DNA of 64,000 nt. Source: Hygrophila difformis (Eukaryota; Streptophyta; Magnoliopsida; Lamiales; Acanthaceae). Every line of letters starts with the position of its first letter. Positions within the stretch are counted from its first letter, which is position 1. Where the stretch lies: contig JAOANR010000002.1 in assembly GCA_030278955.1 (NCBI GenBank), positions 5,693,982 to 5,757,981 of the forward strand, in the 5' to 3' direction. Of this stretch, positions 10,316-21,689 are shown piece by piece. The translations under genes were made by a program, and so were the position numbers. The notes beneath the pieces were generated by a model. That model made no database searches and had not been told where the DNA came from. It saw only the letters and a program-made list of their open reading frames with translations.

Positions 10316-11094
10316 ACTACTTAACGGATGAGCATAATCCATTCGAAATTGCTTCAATACCTTTTGGGTATAAGCTGATTGATGAACAAAAATACCCTTA
10401 TCCAAATGCTCAATTTGCAAGCCAAGGCAGAATTTTTTTTTCCAAAATCCTTTATTTCAAACTCCTTTTTAAGATATTCAACAGCCTTTTCTAGCTCTTC
10501 AGGAGTTCCAATTAAATTTAAATCGTCAACATAGACTGCAACGATTACAAATTCTGACCCATTTTTCTTTATAAAAACACATGGGCATATTGGATCATTT
10601 ATATAACCTTCATTAATTAAACTTTCGCTGAGGCGATTGTACCACATTCGGCCCGATTGCTTAAGCCCATAAAGTGATTTTTGTAATTTGATGGAATAAA
10701 CTTCTCTGGGCTTTGAGTTATAAGATTCAGGCAATTTAAATCCTTCAGGTATTTTCATATAAATATCATTCTCCAATGAGCCATATAAGTAAGCAGTAAC
10801 AACATCCATCAGCCTCATTTCGAGCTTTTCTCGTACTGCTAGGCTCATGAGATACCTGAAAGTTATTCCATCCATAACTGGGGAATATGTTTCCTCAAAA
10901 TCAATTCCCGGTCTTTGGGAAAATCCTTGGGCTACAAGCCTTGTTTTGTATCTTGCAATTTCATTATTTTCATTTCTCTTTCTAACAAACACCCATATGT
11001 AGCCAACTGGTTTTACATTTTCAGGTGTTTGGACTATAGGGCCGAATACTTTTCTTTTGTTCAGTGAATCCAATTCTGATTTAATTGCATCTTT
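10316..11094 (-). pseudogene. copia reverse transcriptase fragment
   Basis: The translation shows hallmark copia RT motifs: KARLVAQGF-like (YKTRLVAQGFSQRPGIDF), ETYSPV, DVVTAYLYGSL, LQKSLYGLKQSGRMWY and the catalytic YVDD. This RT makes cDNA from the element RNA. An in-frame TGA at 11095-11097, where a Trp codon (DWPKW-K) is expected, separates it from the integrase part. A homopolymer run near 10432-10440 shifts the frame just after the DFG motif. Beyond it the next frame continues with CLGLQIEH and AYTQKVLKQF up to the Tat insertion. The fragment lacks the RT thumb end and RNase H. Confidence 0.85.
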
Positions 11095-12639
11095 TCATTT
11101 TGGCCAATCATCCCTTTTCCGACATTCATCAACTGATTTTGGTTCAGGATCCTCGTCATCTTTCATCATCTCAAGTGCTACATTATATGCAAATACTTGA
11201 TCAACTTTGATTTCTTTCCGGTTCCAATACTTTCCAGAAGTGATATAATTGAAAGTTGTTTCAATAGTTTCACTTTCTTCTGGATTAGCATTTTCAGCAT
11301 CAACTTCTTCAAAAGTTGAATTTGTTACCTCTTCAGGTTTTTCGTCATCCACGTGTATAATTCTTTTCTTTCGTGGATTTTTATCTTTGGAACCCATTGG
11401 TCTACCACGCTTTTGCCGTGGATTAGATTCAGTAGCACTTGGGATTTGCCCTTCAGGTATATTTATTTTGGCCGGTGCATTTGCTGCTTCAATGTAAGAT
11501 TTTGTCACTCTTGCAGCATCATTGAAGGCATCGGGCAATTGATTTGCAATCCTTTGCAAATGCACAATTCTTTGGACTTCTAATTCACATTGTTTTGTAC
11601 GAGGATCACTGATATCAAGTGGGATTTTCCACGAAATTTCTTTTTTCAGTTGATTACTTCCTCCCCCTAATGTCGGGAAATGTGATTCGTCAAAATGACA
11701 ATCTGCAAATCTTGCAGTAAATAAATCACCCGTTGTTGGTTCAAGATATTTAATAATCGAAGGGGATTCATACCCGACATAGATGCCCATCCTTCTTTGA
11801 GGTCCCATTTTTGTCCTTTGAGGTGGTGCTATTGGTACATATACCGCACACCCAAAAATTCTTAAATGGGAAATATCGGGTTCTTTTCCCGTTATAATTT
11901 GAGTAGGGGAGTAGCTATGATAGCTTGTCGGTCTAATTTTTACTAATGCTGCTGCATGCAATATATCATGTCCCCAAGCAGAAACGGGGAGTTTTGATTT
12001 CATCAATAAAGGTCGTGCAATTAATTGCAACATTTTGATTAATGATTCAGCCAGACCATTTTGAGTATGCACATACGGAACGGGATGTTCTACAGTGATA
12101 CCAATACATGTGCAAAAATCATCAAAAGCATTTGATGTGTATTCTCCAGCATTATCAAGGCGTATTTTCTTTATTGGATAATCAGGAAATTGTGCTCGCA
12201 GTTTAATAATTTGTGCGAGTAGCCTAGCAAATGCCAGGTTGCGAGTTGACAATAAACAGACATGGGACCATCTTGTTGATGCATCAATTAGTACCATAAA
12301 GTACTTGAATGGTCCACAAGGTGGATCTATTGGTCCACATATATCACCTTGGATTCTTTCCAAAAATGCAGGGGATTCAATTCCCACTTTTGCTGGAGAT
12401 GGCCTGGTAATTAATTTTCCTTGATAGCAAACAGCACATGTAAACTCATTTGGATTCAAAACCATTTTATGGTTTAATTTATGGCCATTGGAATTTTCAA
12501 TAATTCGCCTCAACATCACGCTGCCCGGATGTCCAAGCCTTCCATGCCAGGTTATAAATTCACTAGTAGCCTTTAGGCCTACTAGGTTATGTACTTCTCC
12601 GGCATCAATTTTGTATAATATAATCCGGATGTCAAACAT
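11095..12639 (-). pseudogene. copia GAG_pre-integrase and integrase
   Basis: The HHCC zinc-binding part is visible as WHGRLGHPG and CAVCYQGK. The integrase core has D in GDICGPID, D in IRLDNAGEY and E in NGLAESLIKML, with the motif WGHDILHAAALVKIRP after it. A linker rich in Lys and Glu leads to RT. The catalytic triad looks intact. The frame differs from that of the protease part upstream (1-nt shift near 12610) and ends in TGA at 11095-11097. Integrase would insert the cDNA copy; this copy can no longer make the full polyprotein. Confidence 0.87.
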
Positions 12640-12995
12640 GGCAGCTTTTCATGAACAAACTTTTCACCATTGATGGTTTGAGTAATTAAAACATACTCAT
12701 TTCCTGCCTTATTTAAAGTTTCAATGTGATAGCCATTTTTTCGAATATCACCAAAACTTAGCAAGTTCCTCCGAGCCTTGCTTGAAAATAGGGCATTTTC
12801 AAATGCCAACTTTGTCCCTTTAGGGAGAAATATAACTGCTCTTCCAGATCCTTCAATACAATTTTCATTACCGCTTATAGTTTTCACTGCGGTCTTTCCC
12901 AATTTTAAATGGGAGAAAAAGCTTTTGCTTTTTAAGATACTGTGCGTTGTAGCACTATCAATGAGGCAGATTTCATTTTCAACTTGGTCATCCAT
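12582..12995 (-). pseudogene. copia aspartic protease domain
   Basis: The first part of the surviving copia polyprotein. The start MDDQVENEICLIDSATTH carries the protease active site, with D-S-A where D-S/T-G is typical. It is followed by the family motifs GRAVIFLPKG, RRNLLSFGDI and CLTSGLYY. The ATG at 12995 lies only about 43 bp inside the 5' LTR, so no gag or zinc knuckle precedes it. It stops by frameshift near 12610, where the integrase frame takes over. It may be a remnant of an internal deletion that joined the leader to protease. Confidence 0.8.
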
Positions 12996-13038
12996 TTCTA
13001 AAAACAGAACTCCGATAGAACTCCTCGTGCTGATAACG

Positions 13039-13314
13039 TGTTATAAGTGTAATACAAATGGTTATGATTATCTAGATAGCAGGTTTTTAATAAAACATGG
13101 AGGTGGGCGTAGTGTAGGAGTAATGATGATGTTGGTGTAATGATGACTTAGTATTGATCTGAAATTGTATATCTCTTTCATTCGAGCAGGGAGTATTTAT
13201 ACAATTGCAATGAAATGATGAGTCACACAGATACAAAAAGGTGGCAGGCTTCTACAACGGACAGACATTCAAGCCTAGTGACAGACATCAAGCCTACACG
13301 AGTAGGCTATAACA
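13039..13314 (-). repeat. 5' LTR of the copia element
   Basis: On the - strand the LTR begins TGTTATAGCC at 13314 and ends CTTATAACA at 13039. This gives imperfect inverted ends (TGTTATA/TATAACA) and the standard TG...CA. It is 276 bp, short as is typical of copia. The sequence right after it on the - strand (CGTTATCAGCACGAG) is a plausible primer-binding region. A TATA box lies inside. Confidence 0.75.
13194..13201 (-). promoter_or_regulatory. TATA box of the copia LTR
   Basis: On the - strand TATAAATA lies about 113 bp into the LTR, followed by CTCCCTGCTC. This fits the U3/R boundary of a short copia LTR transcribed toward lower coordinates. Confidence 0.7.
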
Positions 13315-15083
13315 GTAGAAACCAATAAAGATAAAAAGCAGATAGGTTTTTAATTGGCGTAGATATTCGGGAGGCAAAAAGGGTGTAGTGCTGGAGGTTG
13401 GTTTTTGTCCGGATAAAAGCCATTAGCTGAATTGTCTATATAATACCCCCTCATCCCTTAATAAATCCACGCCAACTCCAGCACATATCTTCCCTGTTTA
13501 TGCTTGTCTCCTTGTTTCTGTTTTTTTTTCCTTTGGTTCTATTAGTTCCATTGACTAGTTTAGTTTAGTGCTTGTATAGTTTTGAGTAGTGGTGTTTTAG
13601 TGGATATTTTTGTAATTGAATTTTGAGTGGGATTTTCGCTGCAAGTCAAGGAATTTTAGAGCTCATTAAAGATTATTACAAATAGCTAGTCCCGGGTAAG
13701 ATTTATTAAAATCGGAAATTTTTAGTTAATATTTCTATTTAAATATTATTATATCATACTAAGTTAATATTAAAATTTTGCTAGCCAAATAGCTGTAAAG
13801 GGATATCTGCTCGTAGCCTACGCGTGTGTCGTATCCATTCCATCTTCGGTGACTGTAAGTAGATTTTTACTCTTTGGAGTAAGCCCAAAATTATTTTAGC
13901 TAAAGCATAATTTTTAAATACCATTTTCTTATTTTAAATTATGCTTATAGCTAACTACTGCTTTTGGATTATTGGTATGCCATTTTACTGTGCTTTACAA
14001 TACTTGCAATTATTCTCAACGTCCTATGGATTTTTGAGCGCGCATTGTTACGGGGTTGGGTCCAAGTTTTGGGTCGCTGCTGCCACCTCCGCCGTTTGCT
14101 TGTGTTACACGACTTACGGGGACATATGTTAATCCTCCGCCGTTTGCCTGTAATACACGACTTACGGGGACTGATGGAAATCAGCCCGATGCCATTTCTC
14201 GATTCAATGTGGTCTGAGGAAATTTCTTACCTCCACCACAACCCTTGAATGTATGTGAGATTTGGGCCCTACAACGGGAACCTGCACATCATGTTGGCTG
14301 AGAAATTTATTTCTTGGTAACGCATAGTGTCATATTTTCTTCTCCCGGGATTAGATTCATATGGATTTTGTCTGTGCTTAAATAAATTCTCGTTTTAGCA
14401 TACCATTACCATAAATGCTCCTTTTTTTAAAATACTTCTGCAACCCGACCTCCTCCGGGAGTAAAGGTCTACTTACTCAGCGATTGTTTTCGCTGACTCT
14501 ACACTTTTCACCATTTCCTTTCAGGTTTTGAGATCTGCAAGGCATCTTTTGCACGGGCACGATTTGGGGTATTATTCACGTAAAAATGTATATTTTAAAA
14601 ACCCCCTTTTGATAATAATATATTACTTGGCATAGAAAATTATTTGTGAAGTATGAACAAATATTTGGGTTTTATCCCGTTTATGCAAATATGGTGCCCT
14701 ACTGTTTTAAACAATGCATTACGCGTTTAACAGTATTATTTTCGAAATATGAGATAAACAACCCCTTTTAAAAACTTCCATGGATTTATTCCATTATTAT
14801 TGTTGCGCGCCTTGAGGAATGCAGTCCTTCGTTTGGTTACGCTCTACCAAACCTTTTTATCAAGCTTATTTTATACTTTTCACAGTATATAAGCTTCTTT
14901 GCGAATTATATGCTAGCTTGTCCGGAACGTGGTTAGCATATACATTTAATATTGAGTCTTCTGCAATTGGTTATGTTAGCCTTAGCATATTTTGGGCAAT
15001 CCGGAATACGTGGCGGTAGCACCCCACCCATTGTTCCCGCTCTTTTCTTCCGCTGCATCCTTAGTTAAAATGGGGGTGTTACA
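13315..15083 (+). repeat. LTR-like remnant of an older Ty3/gypsy element
   Basis: No coding potential is seen in this 1.8 kb. It has a TATA motif near 13437 (TCTATATAATACCCC) and ends with GGGGTGTTACA at 15083, the ending style of chromovirus LTRs (compare GGGGCGTTACA of the Tekay element). A roughly 35-bp segment around the words CTCCGCCGTTTGC and ACACGACTTACGGGGA occurs twice, near 14088 and 14137. No PBS follows 15083, so this is a solo or 3' LTR. Its left end is not recognisable and was probably removed by or before the copia insertion. Confidence 0.4.
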
Positions 15084-15084
15084 C

Positions 15085-15620
15085 TAATAAATGCTAATTT
15101 TTATTTTTATTTAAATAATAATTTATTTTTTATTTTCCGTTTATATAAATTACTATTTTTATTATTAGTATTATTATAATGGATAATAATGATATTTATT
15201 ATTAATAAAAAGGATTAGTTGAGTTTTGCTCGGATAAAACCCTTTCAGTCGGTAAATGAGATGGCTTCGATCAAGCCGATCGAAGTTGTAATAATTGCTA
15301 TTTTTTATATTTAATTTAAATAATAATACATTTTTTATTTTCCATTTATATAAATTACTATTATTATTATTATTATTAGTATTATTATAATGGATAATAA
15401 TGATATTTATTACTAATAAACAGGATTAGTTGAGCTTCGGTCGTGAGAAAAACCTTCGGTCGGCCAATGTGATGGCTTCGATCAAGCCGAACGAAGTTGT
15501 AATAATTGCTATTTTATATTTTATTTAAATATTAATTTATCTTTTATTTTCTGTTTATATAAATTACTATTATTATTATTAGCATTATTATAATGGATAA
15601 TAATGATATTTATTATTATA
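15085..15620. repeat. AT-rich tandem repeat, period about 205-211 bp, about 2.6 copies
   Basis: Units begin near 15085, 15289 and 15500 with TAATAA(A/T)TGCTA. Each holds an ATT/TTA-rich half and a GC-richer half containing GATGGCTTCGATCAAGCCG and CGAAG. The third copy is cut at about 15620. The TTCGATCGG-type motif links this block with the flanks of the MULE-like unit at 24133 and 31361. The Tekay insertion now separates the block from that unit. Confidence 0.75.
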
Positions 15621-15865
15621 AGTGAAAATATTTTTATTAAAATTGTATTATTATACTATTATTCTTATTATTAATAATATTAATTATAAATTAGTTATAA
15701 TCATAAAAATATTAATCATATAGAAGAGTTTCCAAGAAGAAGAACAAGAACAAGAAGAAGAAGTAGAAGAAGAACAAGAAGAAGAAGAAGTAGAAGAAGA
15801 ATATATGCTTTAGGTTTAATGGTGTATGATTTAAAAATAAAATTATGATCAAAAATATTTATTAT
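15621..15865. other. AT-rich spacer with GAA/CAA microsatellite
   Basis: Simple AT-rich DNA with an AAGAAGAAGAACAAG-type run at about 15725-15805. The last five bases (15861-15865, ATTAT) are the left target-site duplication of the Tekay element. Confidence 0.7.
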
Positions 15866-17970
15866 TGTAATGACCCGATTTAATTAATTGGACTGTTTAA
15901 ATAATTTGGTATTTGGTTATTTTGCATTTCAGTCCGGATGGGGTCAATTTGTGGTACTTGAGAAGGAATGGGGGGTCGTTTGTAATTATTCTTTTATTGG
16001 AAGTTAAATGGGGTTCTTGTGTAATTTGAGGAAGAAAGAAAAGAAGAAACGGGAGAGAGGAGAGAACGGCCGAGAGAGAGAGGAGGGTTTTGGAGTAATC
16101 TTCGGCTCGTTCAAACTATCGCGTTTCTTGGCCGATTGATTAATCGGTTGTTGGTAAGTGTTTCTCTTCGTCGTCTTCTTCGTAGTGATTTTTATTTCGT
16201 TCGTTTTGGTGTTGATTTGAAGATGTTTTGAATTGGTAGGATTTGGGGATTTTTGGTATTGATCGATTGAACTCGTGCCGGACATCCCGGAGGTGTTATT
16301 GATCGCTCCTAACATCGAGGCAAGGGTTATATTGCTTAAATTACGTGTTTGGGGAGTATTGGGGGTGATTTCCGGCAAGGTTAATCGTGTATATTGTTTT
16401 GATTAAGTGAGTTATTGAACATCATTCATTAACCCCGCCATGTTATTGACGTCTCCGCTGTCTGTGCCTACTCGTGTGTGAGTGGAGTGGAAATTGATAA
16501 TTCCCGTCAGCTTTGATCAATTATTTTGCATTGAGTTTGTATGCAGGAGGTATTACCCACGTTACCAAGCAAGTAATGGGGGGTTTGGTGTCAAATATTT
16601 TGATTCTGGAAGTGCCTTGTATGCATTTGTTGATTTCCCTAATCATAGAAATTAAAATGAGTTTAGTTGATTTAGTATTAAGCAGGGAGCAATCGGCTTT
16701 ATTTTATTTCTTCAGTTGATACGTAGACTAGGACTAGAATGAGTTTACATAAATACTTATATGTATTTGTTTAAATAGGTTGTGCTGGGCACCGATCGGA
16801 AAGTGAATTAATGGTATCATGAAAGCTCTATTTATGATTAATTTGAGTGAAAGGTTGTGAATAATATATTGTGAATTGTTAATTATACTAGTACTTGTAA
16901 GCATCCAGGATTATTGTCTAGTTGTTTGAACACTTTGTTATGTGTCATAAGAATGGTATTTCATTGGAATTGACGGTTATTTAACCCGATGGGTTGTTAT
17001 GATGAATGTGATTGATTGGGCAGCCTTCACCGGTGTTGTTGAGTCCCGATAACCCTGCGGGGTGTATGATATATGGCTGTTATTGCCTGCGATTTGGCTG
17101 TGATGCCTGTGATCCCTGCGGGGATGGTGTATGTTACCCTGTAACGGGTTGGAGTTGATGATATCCTCACCCGTGGGTTCATACCGCCCGGGTTTTTAGG
17201 TGCCGGCTAGGCATATTCACTTGCATGTGCATATAGGATAGATAGGTGTATGTTAGGCCATGCATCATGTGCATAAATTGTATGATTGTGGTTGAAGCAC
17301 CGGTATGGGACGGTGTGATGATTAATCGCTTTATTTATACTCTGTTATTATTCATGCTTTGTTTATTTATTATTATGATTATTATTTATTGTTGTTGCCT
17401 GTTTTCCTTTACTCCCCGGCACGTAGCCTTGCTCAGTACGTTGTACTGACTCCCTTTGCTTTTGTTTGTTTTATAGATCCTGCTGGAGGCGCCGGAGCAT
17501 GATTTGGGTATGGGGGATGAGAGATCACATAGATAGGATTCTCATGTTCATGTTATTATGTTATTTACGTGGTACTCTATTGATTGTTATTTACTTGATA
17601 TATATCTGACTAGTTGAGGCCTGTGAGCCTAGGAGTTACATTTTGTCGGCCTATGGCCTTATGTGTTTACTGTTTTGGGCCGGTAGCCTCGTTCTTGATA
17701 TATTGGCAGAATGCCAGATTATGTTTGAAAGGCTTGTAGCCTGATACTCTGACAGGGATTGTTTTTATTCAGTTGTTATGTGGGGATTATCTTCGTGCCT
17801 ATGTGTTTTGTTTTATTTTAGATTCCGCATGAAATTGGATTAATCAGATGATCACTTTAGGTTTGCTCGGCCTTGTACTAGCTGTTTTAAATTAGCTGGC
17901 CACTAGTTTAGGATAGTTAGTACGGCGGTAATGCTTGCGAAAATCAGGTTTGAATTTTCGGGGCGTTACA
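15866..17970 (+). repeat. 5' LTR of the Tekay element
   Basis: It begins TGTAATGACCCG and ends GGGGCGTTACA. It is identical in length to the 3' LTR, with about 99.6 % identity by eye. It contains no conserved protein; the longest open frames (for example 17246-17449) occur identically in both LTRs and are chance. Confidence 0.93.
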
Positions 17971-17973
17971 GAG

Positions 17974-17986
17974 TGGTATCAGAGCC
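17974..17986 (+). promoter_or_regulatory. Primer-binding site (initiator tRNA-Met)
   Basis: TGGTATCAGAGCC is the complement of the 3' end of plant initiator tRNA-Met. It starts 3 bp after the 5' LTR, as expected for minus-strand priming. Confidence 0.93.
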
Positions 17987-17989
17987 TGT

Positions 17990-19110
17990 GTGCTCTTTTA
18001 TTGCATTAAAATTTGTGTAAACATAGGTGGTGAGATGTGTGTGGGATACATGTAGTGTAGATTGCATTATTATTATTATTATTCGAGAGTTTTGTGCATA
18101 CCAAGTCGAGCCACAGTTGGGGAACTGTGGAAGAACGATGGCACTCCAGTCAGGATCCTTGTGATTTCACAGTCATTGAGGACTGTGAATACATTTATTT
18201 ATTTATATATTCATTATTTCTGCTCTCAGTTACTATGTTGTGGATGTTGGTAATTTCTGCTAACATTGTTTATTGATGTTGCAATCGAAGTTGACTAAAG
18301 AGTTTGGAAAAGCCTTGTGGGAGCCTTGGGCTATTCGAATGGCGATCCCGGTGAGATCAATGTGTTGAATGGTGATCTGATGAGTTCAGATACGGTATAT
18401 CAAAAGTTTCCCTAATGCGATAACCAACTAGGGTGGTTCAGACATTTGCAGTCCGTCTGCATGCGAATGATGGTGAAAACCTATTTCTTGGCTATGCCAG
18501 TGATGGTATAGTTGGGCTAGAGAGAATATCGATGTAGTGGTGCATATAATTGACAGAGGATCATTCGGAAGGACATGAGATCCGTCCGTCGAAGCGTTGA
18601 ATGTCTGTCGCGTGAGTCGATGGAGGGTGACTGTCCTGCTTGCCGAGATCGGTGACGTGAGGGAACCGACTTCGCTTGTGATGAGTAGCCGACTTAGGAA
18701 GGCTTTTCAAGCGTGTCTTTATGTCTTGGAAACGTTATGTTGTTTGGATAACGTTTTGGCGTGTGTGTGTAATTCCTGCATCATGGGTGTTTCCTCTTGA
18801 CTCTCTGGTTGGGAGATAAACTCTTTCCCTATTATGGGAATTATTCATGTCGCATGTTGTGTTGCGGTTATTGTGTTTGACCCTGGAGTCTCATGTTCAT
18901 TCGGGACTCTGAATTTCATTCGTAAGCATGAAGTAGGTGCTACTACTGTTGCGAATCCTTCTGCCTTAGTACTATGCTATTCGGAAGCCTCGTGTTCTTT
19001 AGTGGCTTTGCGCTTTGTGCGAGAGCACGGACTAGAACCGTTGGTGCCCTACCAGATGCTAGTTTCTCTACCTTCGAGTGATAATATTTGAAGTGATCAT
19101 TCGATGCAAG
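17990..19110 (+). pseudogene. Decayed gag region of the Tekay element
   Basis: Gag should lie between the PBS and protease. Frames are broken throughout, and I cannot recognise a retrotrans_gag domain or a CCHC knuckle. Short open stretches at 18597-18800 and 18834-19091 have no family motif. The region is probably a shortened, rearranged gag or leader. Part of it may be needed for RNA packaging if the element moves in trans. Confidence 0.5.
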
Positions 19111-20420
19111 ATACTGTGTTGAGCATCGAGAGTCGTGAATTCAGGGCTGACCTGGTGGTCTTTAGCCTGGTTGATTTTGACGTACTATTGGGCATGGATT
19201 GGTTGTTTTGCCATCATGATGCGATTGATTGTGGTGTTACACGAATATCCTTTTAGGATTATTTGGGTAAGTGTGTTTCTTACCGATGTTCTTTGATTCC
19301 ACCTGTTACTGGTGTGGTTCCTGTTGTTTTGTTGTGGGACCTGGTGCGCAGGGGTTGTTTTCTTTCCCTGTGGCTAATTAAAGATCTTCGAGCAGAGGTT
19401 CCTGCTGCTTCGAGTGTTTCTGTCGTATCTGAGTTCGGGGATGTATTTTCCGACGGAATTCCTGGTCTCCCACCTGTTCGGGAGATTGATTTTAGAATCG
19501 AGGTGATGCCTGATGCAGCTCCTATTTCTAAGGCTCCTTGCCGTATGGCTCCTGCTGAACTGAAGGAGTGGAATGATCAGTTGACTGAGCTTACTAATAA
19601 GGGGTATATCTAACCGAGTAGCTCGCATTGGGGAGCTCCTGGTTTGTTTATTAAGAAGAATAGGGATCGATGAGGATGCGCATCGATTGCAGGGGTTTGA
19701 ACCGAACCACAGTAAAGAATAAGTATCCATTACCTCGGATTGAGGATCTGTTTGATCAGTCAAGAGGAGCCAGGGTATTCAGTAAGATTGATTTGAGATC
19801 GGGCTACCACCAGATAAGGGTGGCGGAGGATGATAGGTCTAAGACAGCATTCAAAACTCCTTATGGACACTGTGAATTCACGGTCATACCTTCTGGTTTG
19901 ACTAACGCACCAGCGATCTTCATGGATCTTATGCATAGGGTATTCCGTCCCCTGCTGGATGTGTGCGTGGTTGTGTTCATAGACGATATTCTAGTCTATT
20001 TGCTGACTCGTGAGGTACATGCGGGTCATCTGAGGGCAATGTTGAATACATTGCGAGAGCATAAGTTGTATGCTAAACTCTCTAAATGTTAGTTATGGTT
20101 GGAGAAGGTGTCTTTTCTTGGACACATTGTTTCTGGTGAAGGTATTGCCGTTGACCTTGCTAAGGTAGAAGCGGTACTAAAGTGGTAAGCCCCGAAGAAT
20201 GTGGGAGAGATCCGGAGTTTCTTGGGTCTTTTGGCTACTACCACAGATTCATTGAGGGGTTCTCTTGTATTGCTAGACCTCTGACAAGATTGTTGAAGAA
20301 AGATGTCAGATTTAGATGGAATTGTTGCAGGGCTATGACGCGGATAGTCAGTACGCTGAGGGAAAGGCGAACCGGGTGGTGGATGCTTTGAGCAGTAAGG
20401 AGCATCTTTTAGTGGCAAGC
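19110..20420 (+). pseudogene. Tekay protease-RT remnant with RNase H deleted
   Basis: Successive frames show the protease end (DVLLGMDWL near 19179, where HHDAIDC follows) and the RT start (FSDGIPGLPPVREIDFRIE near 19450). RT follows with [20 protein letters not shown] and VFIDDILVY (the catalytic F-I-D-D near 19976). A TAA at 19611-19613 after NKGYI and a TAG after LSKC near 20090 break the frame, and more stops follow. After KKDVRFRWN (about 20320) the text jumps to the far C-terminal end of RNase H ([20 protein letters not shown]). An internal deletion has therefore removed most of RNase H. Confidence 0.88.
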
Positions 20421-21591
20421 TTGGGGGTGATGACTGGATGGCGCAGGGAACTACTCAGACTTGAGGTTCAGGTAGTTCCTGTTGGCTCTGTTCAGCACAC
20501 TTTAAACTTGCTAGTTACTACATCATCTTTGATTGATGAGATATTTGCTAGTCAGCATGATAGCGGGGAGATGGCAGTATTGAGACAGAAGATTCAGGAG
20601 GGTAAGGCCCCGGGGTTTCAGGATTGATGATAAGGGCGTGGTGAGACGTAGAGTATGAGCCAGCTTACTCAGGCTTATATTCAGCATGTTGTTAAAGGGT
20701 TTGGGATTCCCAAGGAGATTGTGTCTGATCGAGATTTCAGATTCCTGTCCAAGTTTTGGAAGGATATGCAGGCAGCGTTCGGCACGCAGATTAGTATGAG
20801 TACTTCATGACATCGTCAGTCGAATGGTCAGGCAGAGAGGACCATTAAGACCTTAGGGGATATGTTGCGAGCTTGTGCACTGGACTATCAGGGTGGTTGG
20901 AAGAACCACCTCAGTTTGGTGGAGTTCAGTTACAATAGCAGTTATCATGCGAGTATTGGTATGGCTCCCTTCGAGGCATTGTATGAGCGGAAGTGTAGGA
21001 ATCCTTTACGTTGGAATGATTCAACAGATAAATTGAACGTGGGTCCTGAAATGATTGAGCAGAACAGGGAGTTGGTGAGGATCATTAGGGACCGTATGAA
21101 AGAGGCTCAGGACGCACAGAAGAGCTATGCTGATTTAGCTCGTTGAGATGTGGAGTTTGAGGTTGGTGATAGGGTATTATTTCGGGTATCGCCTATGAAA
21201 GTGGTACGCCGGTTTGATAAAAGGGAAAGTGAGCCCGAAATACATTGGACCCTATGAGATTGTGGAGAGAATTGGTAAAGTGACGTATATGTTGGCTTTA
21301 CCAGCCGAAGTAGGTCGAGCTTATGATGTCTTTCATGTTTCTCAACTCCGGAAGTTCGTGTATGACCCATCTAAGATTATCCAGCCTGATGAAATTGAGT
21401 TGGATGGAAGTCTTGAGTATGAGGAGTATCCAGTTCGGGTGATTGATGCAAAGGAAAAGGTCTTGAGGCACAAAACCATTCCGATGGTTAAGGTGTTGTG
21501 GTCTAGGCATGGGGCTGAAGATGCTACTTGGGAAACCAATGAGCATGTGAAGCTGAAGTACCCAAACTTGGACTTGACTCAGTTGCCTTGA
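20421..21591 (+). pseudogene. Tekay integrase remnant and C-terminal chromodomain-like tail
   Basis: The HHCC finger and the first catalytic Asp are missing: the sequence jumps near 20630-20655 straight to IQHVVKGFGIPKEIVSDRD, which holds the second Asp. A stop follows at STS-TGA-H before the Glu in GQAERTIKTL. The downstream part is nearly intact: PFEALYERKCRNPL, then YIGPYEI after a frameshift near 21220. It ends in a chromodomain-like end (PMVKVLWSRHG, ATWETNEHVK) and TGA at 21589-21591. That tail targets integration to heterochromatin in chromoviruses. It is the best-preserved coding stretch of the element. Confidence 0.88.
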
Positions 21592-21676
21592 GGTAACATT
21601 TTTCCCCTTGTTTTTTTTTTTTATTTTTATTTTTGATCATGTCCTTGAATGTGCATTTCGGGGACGAAATGATCAT

Positions 21677-21689
21677 AAGAGGGGAGGAA
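21677..21689 (+). promoter_or_regulatory. Polypurine tract of the Tekay element
   Basis: AAGAGGGGAGGAA abuts the 3' LTR start (TGTAATG at 21690). It primes plus-strand DNA synthesis. Confidence 0.92.

Larger units (their letters stand above)
10316..13314 (-). mobile_element. Ty1/copia retrotransposon, truncated and lacking gag
   Basis: On the - strand the order is 5' LTR (13314-13039), a very short leader, protease, GAG_pre-integrase, integrase, RT. RT is cut at 10316 by the Tat element. RNase H and the 3' LTR are therefore absent and should lie beyond the Tat 5' LTR, outside the window. Only about 43 bp separate the LTR from the ATG in front of protease, so the whole gag gene is missing. 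Several frameshifts and a nonsense codon show that the copy is dead. Confidence 0.85.

Noticed and set aside
17246..17449. A 67-codon open stretch found twice (also at 23070-23273)
   Set aside because: It is duplicated only because it lies in both LTRs; it has low complexity and no motif.
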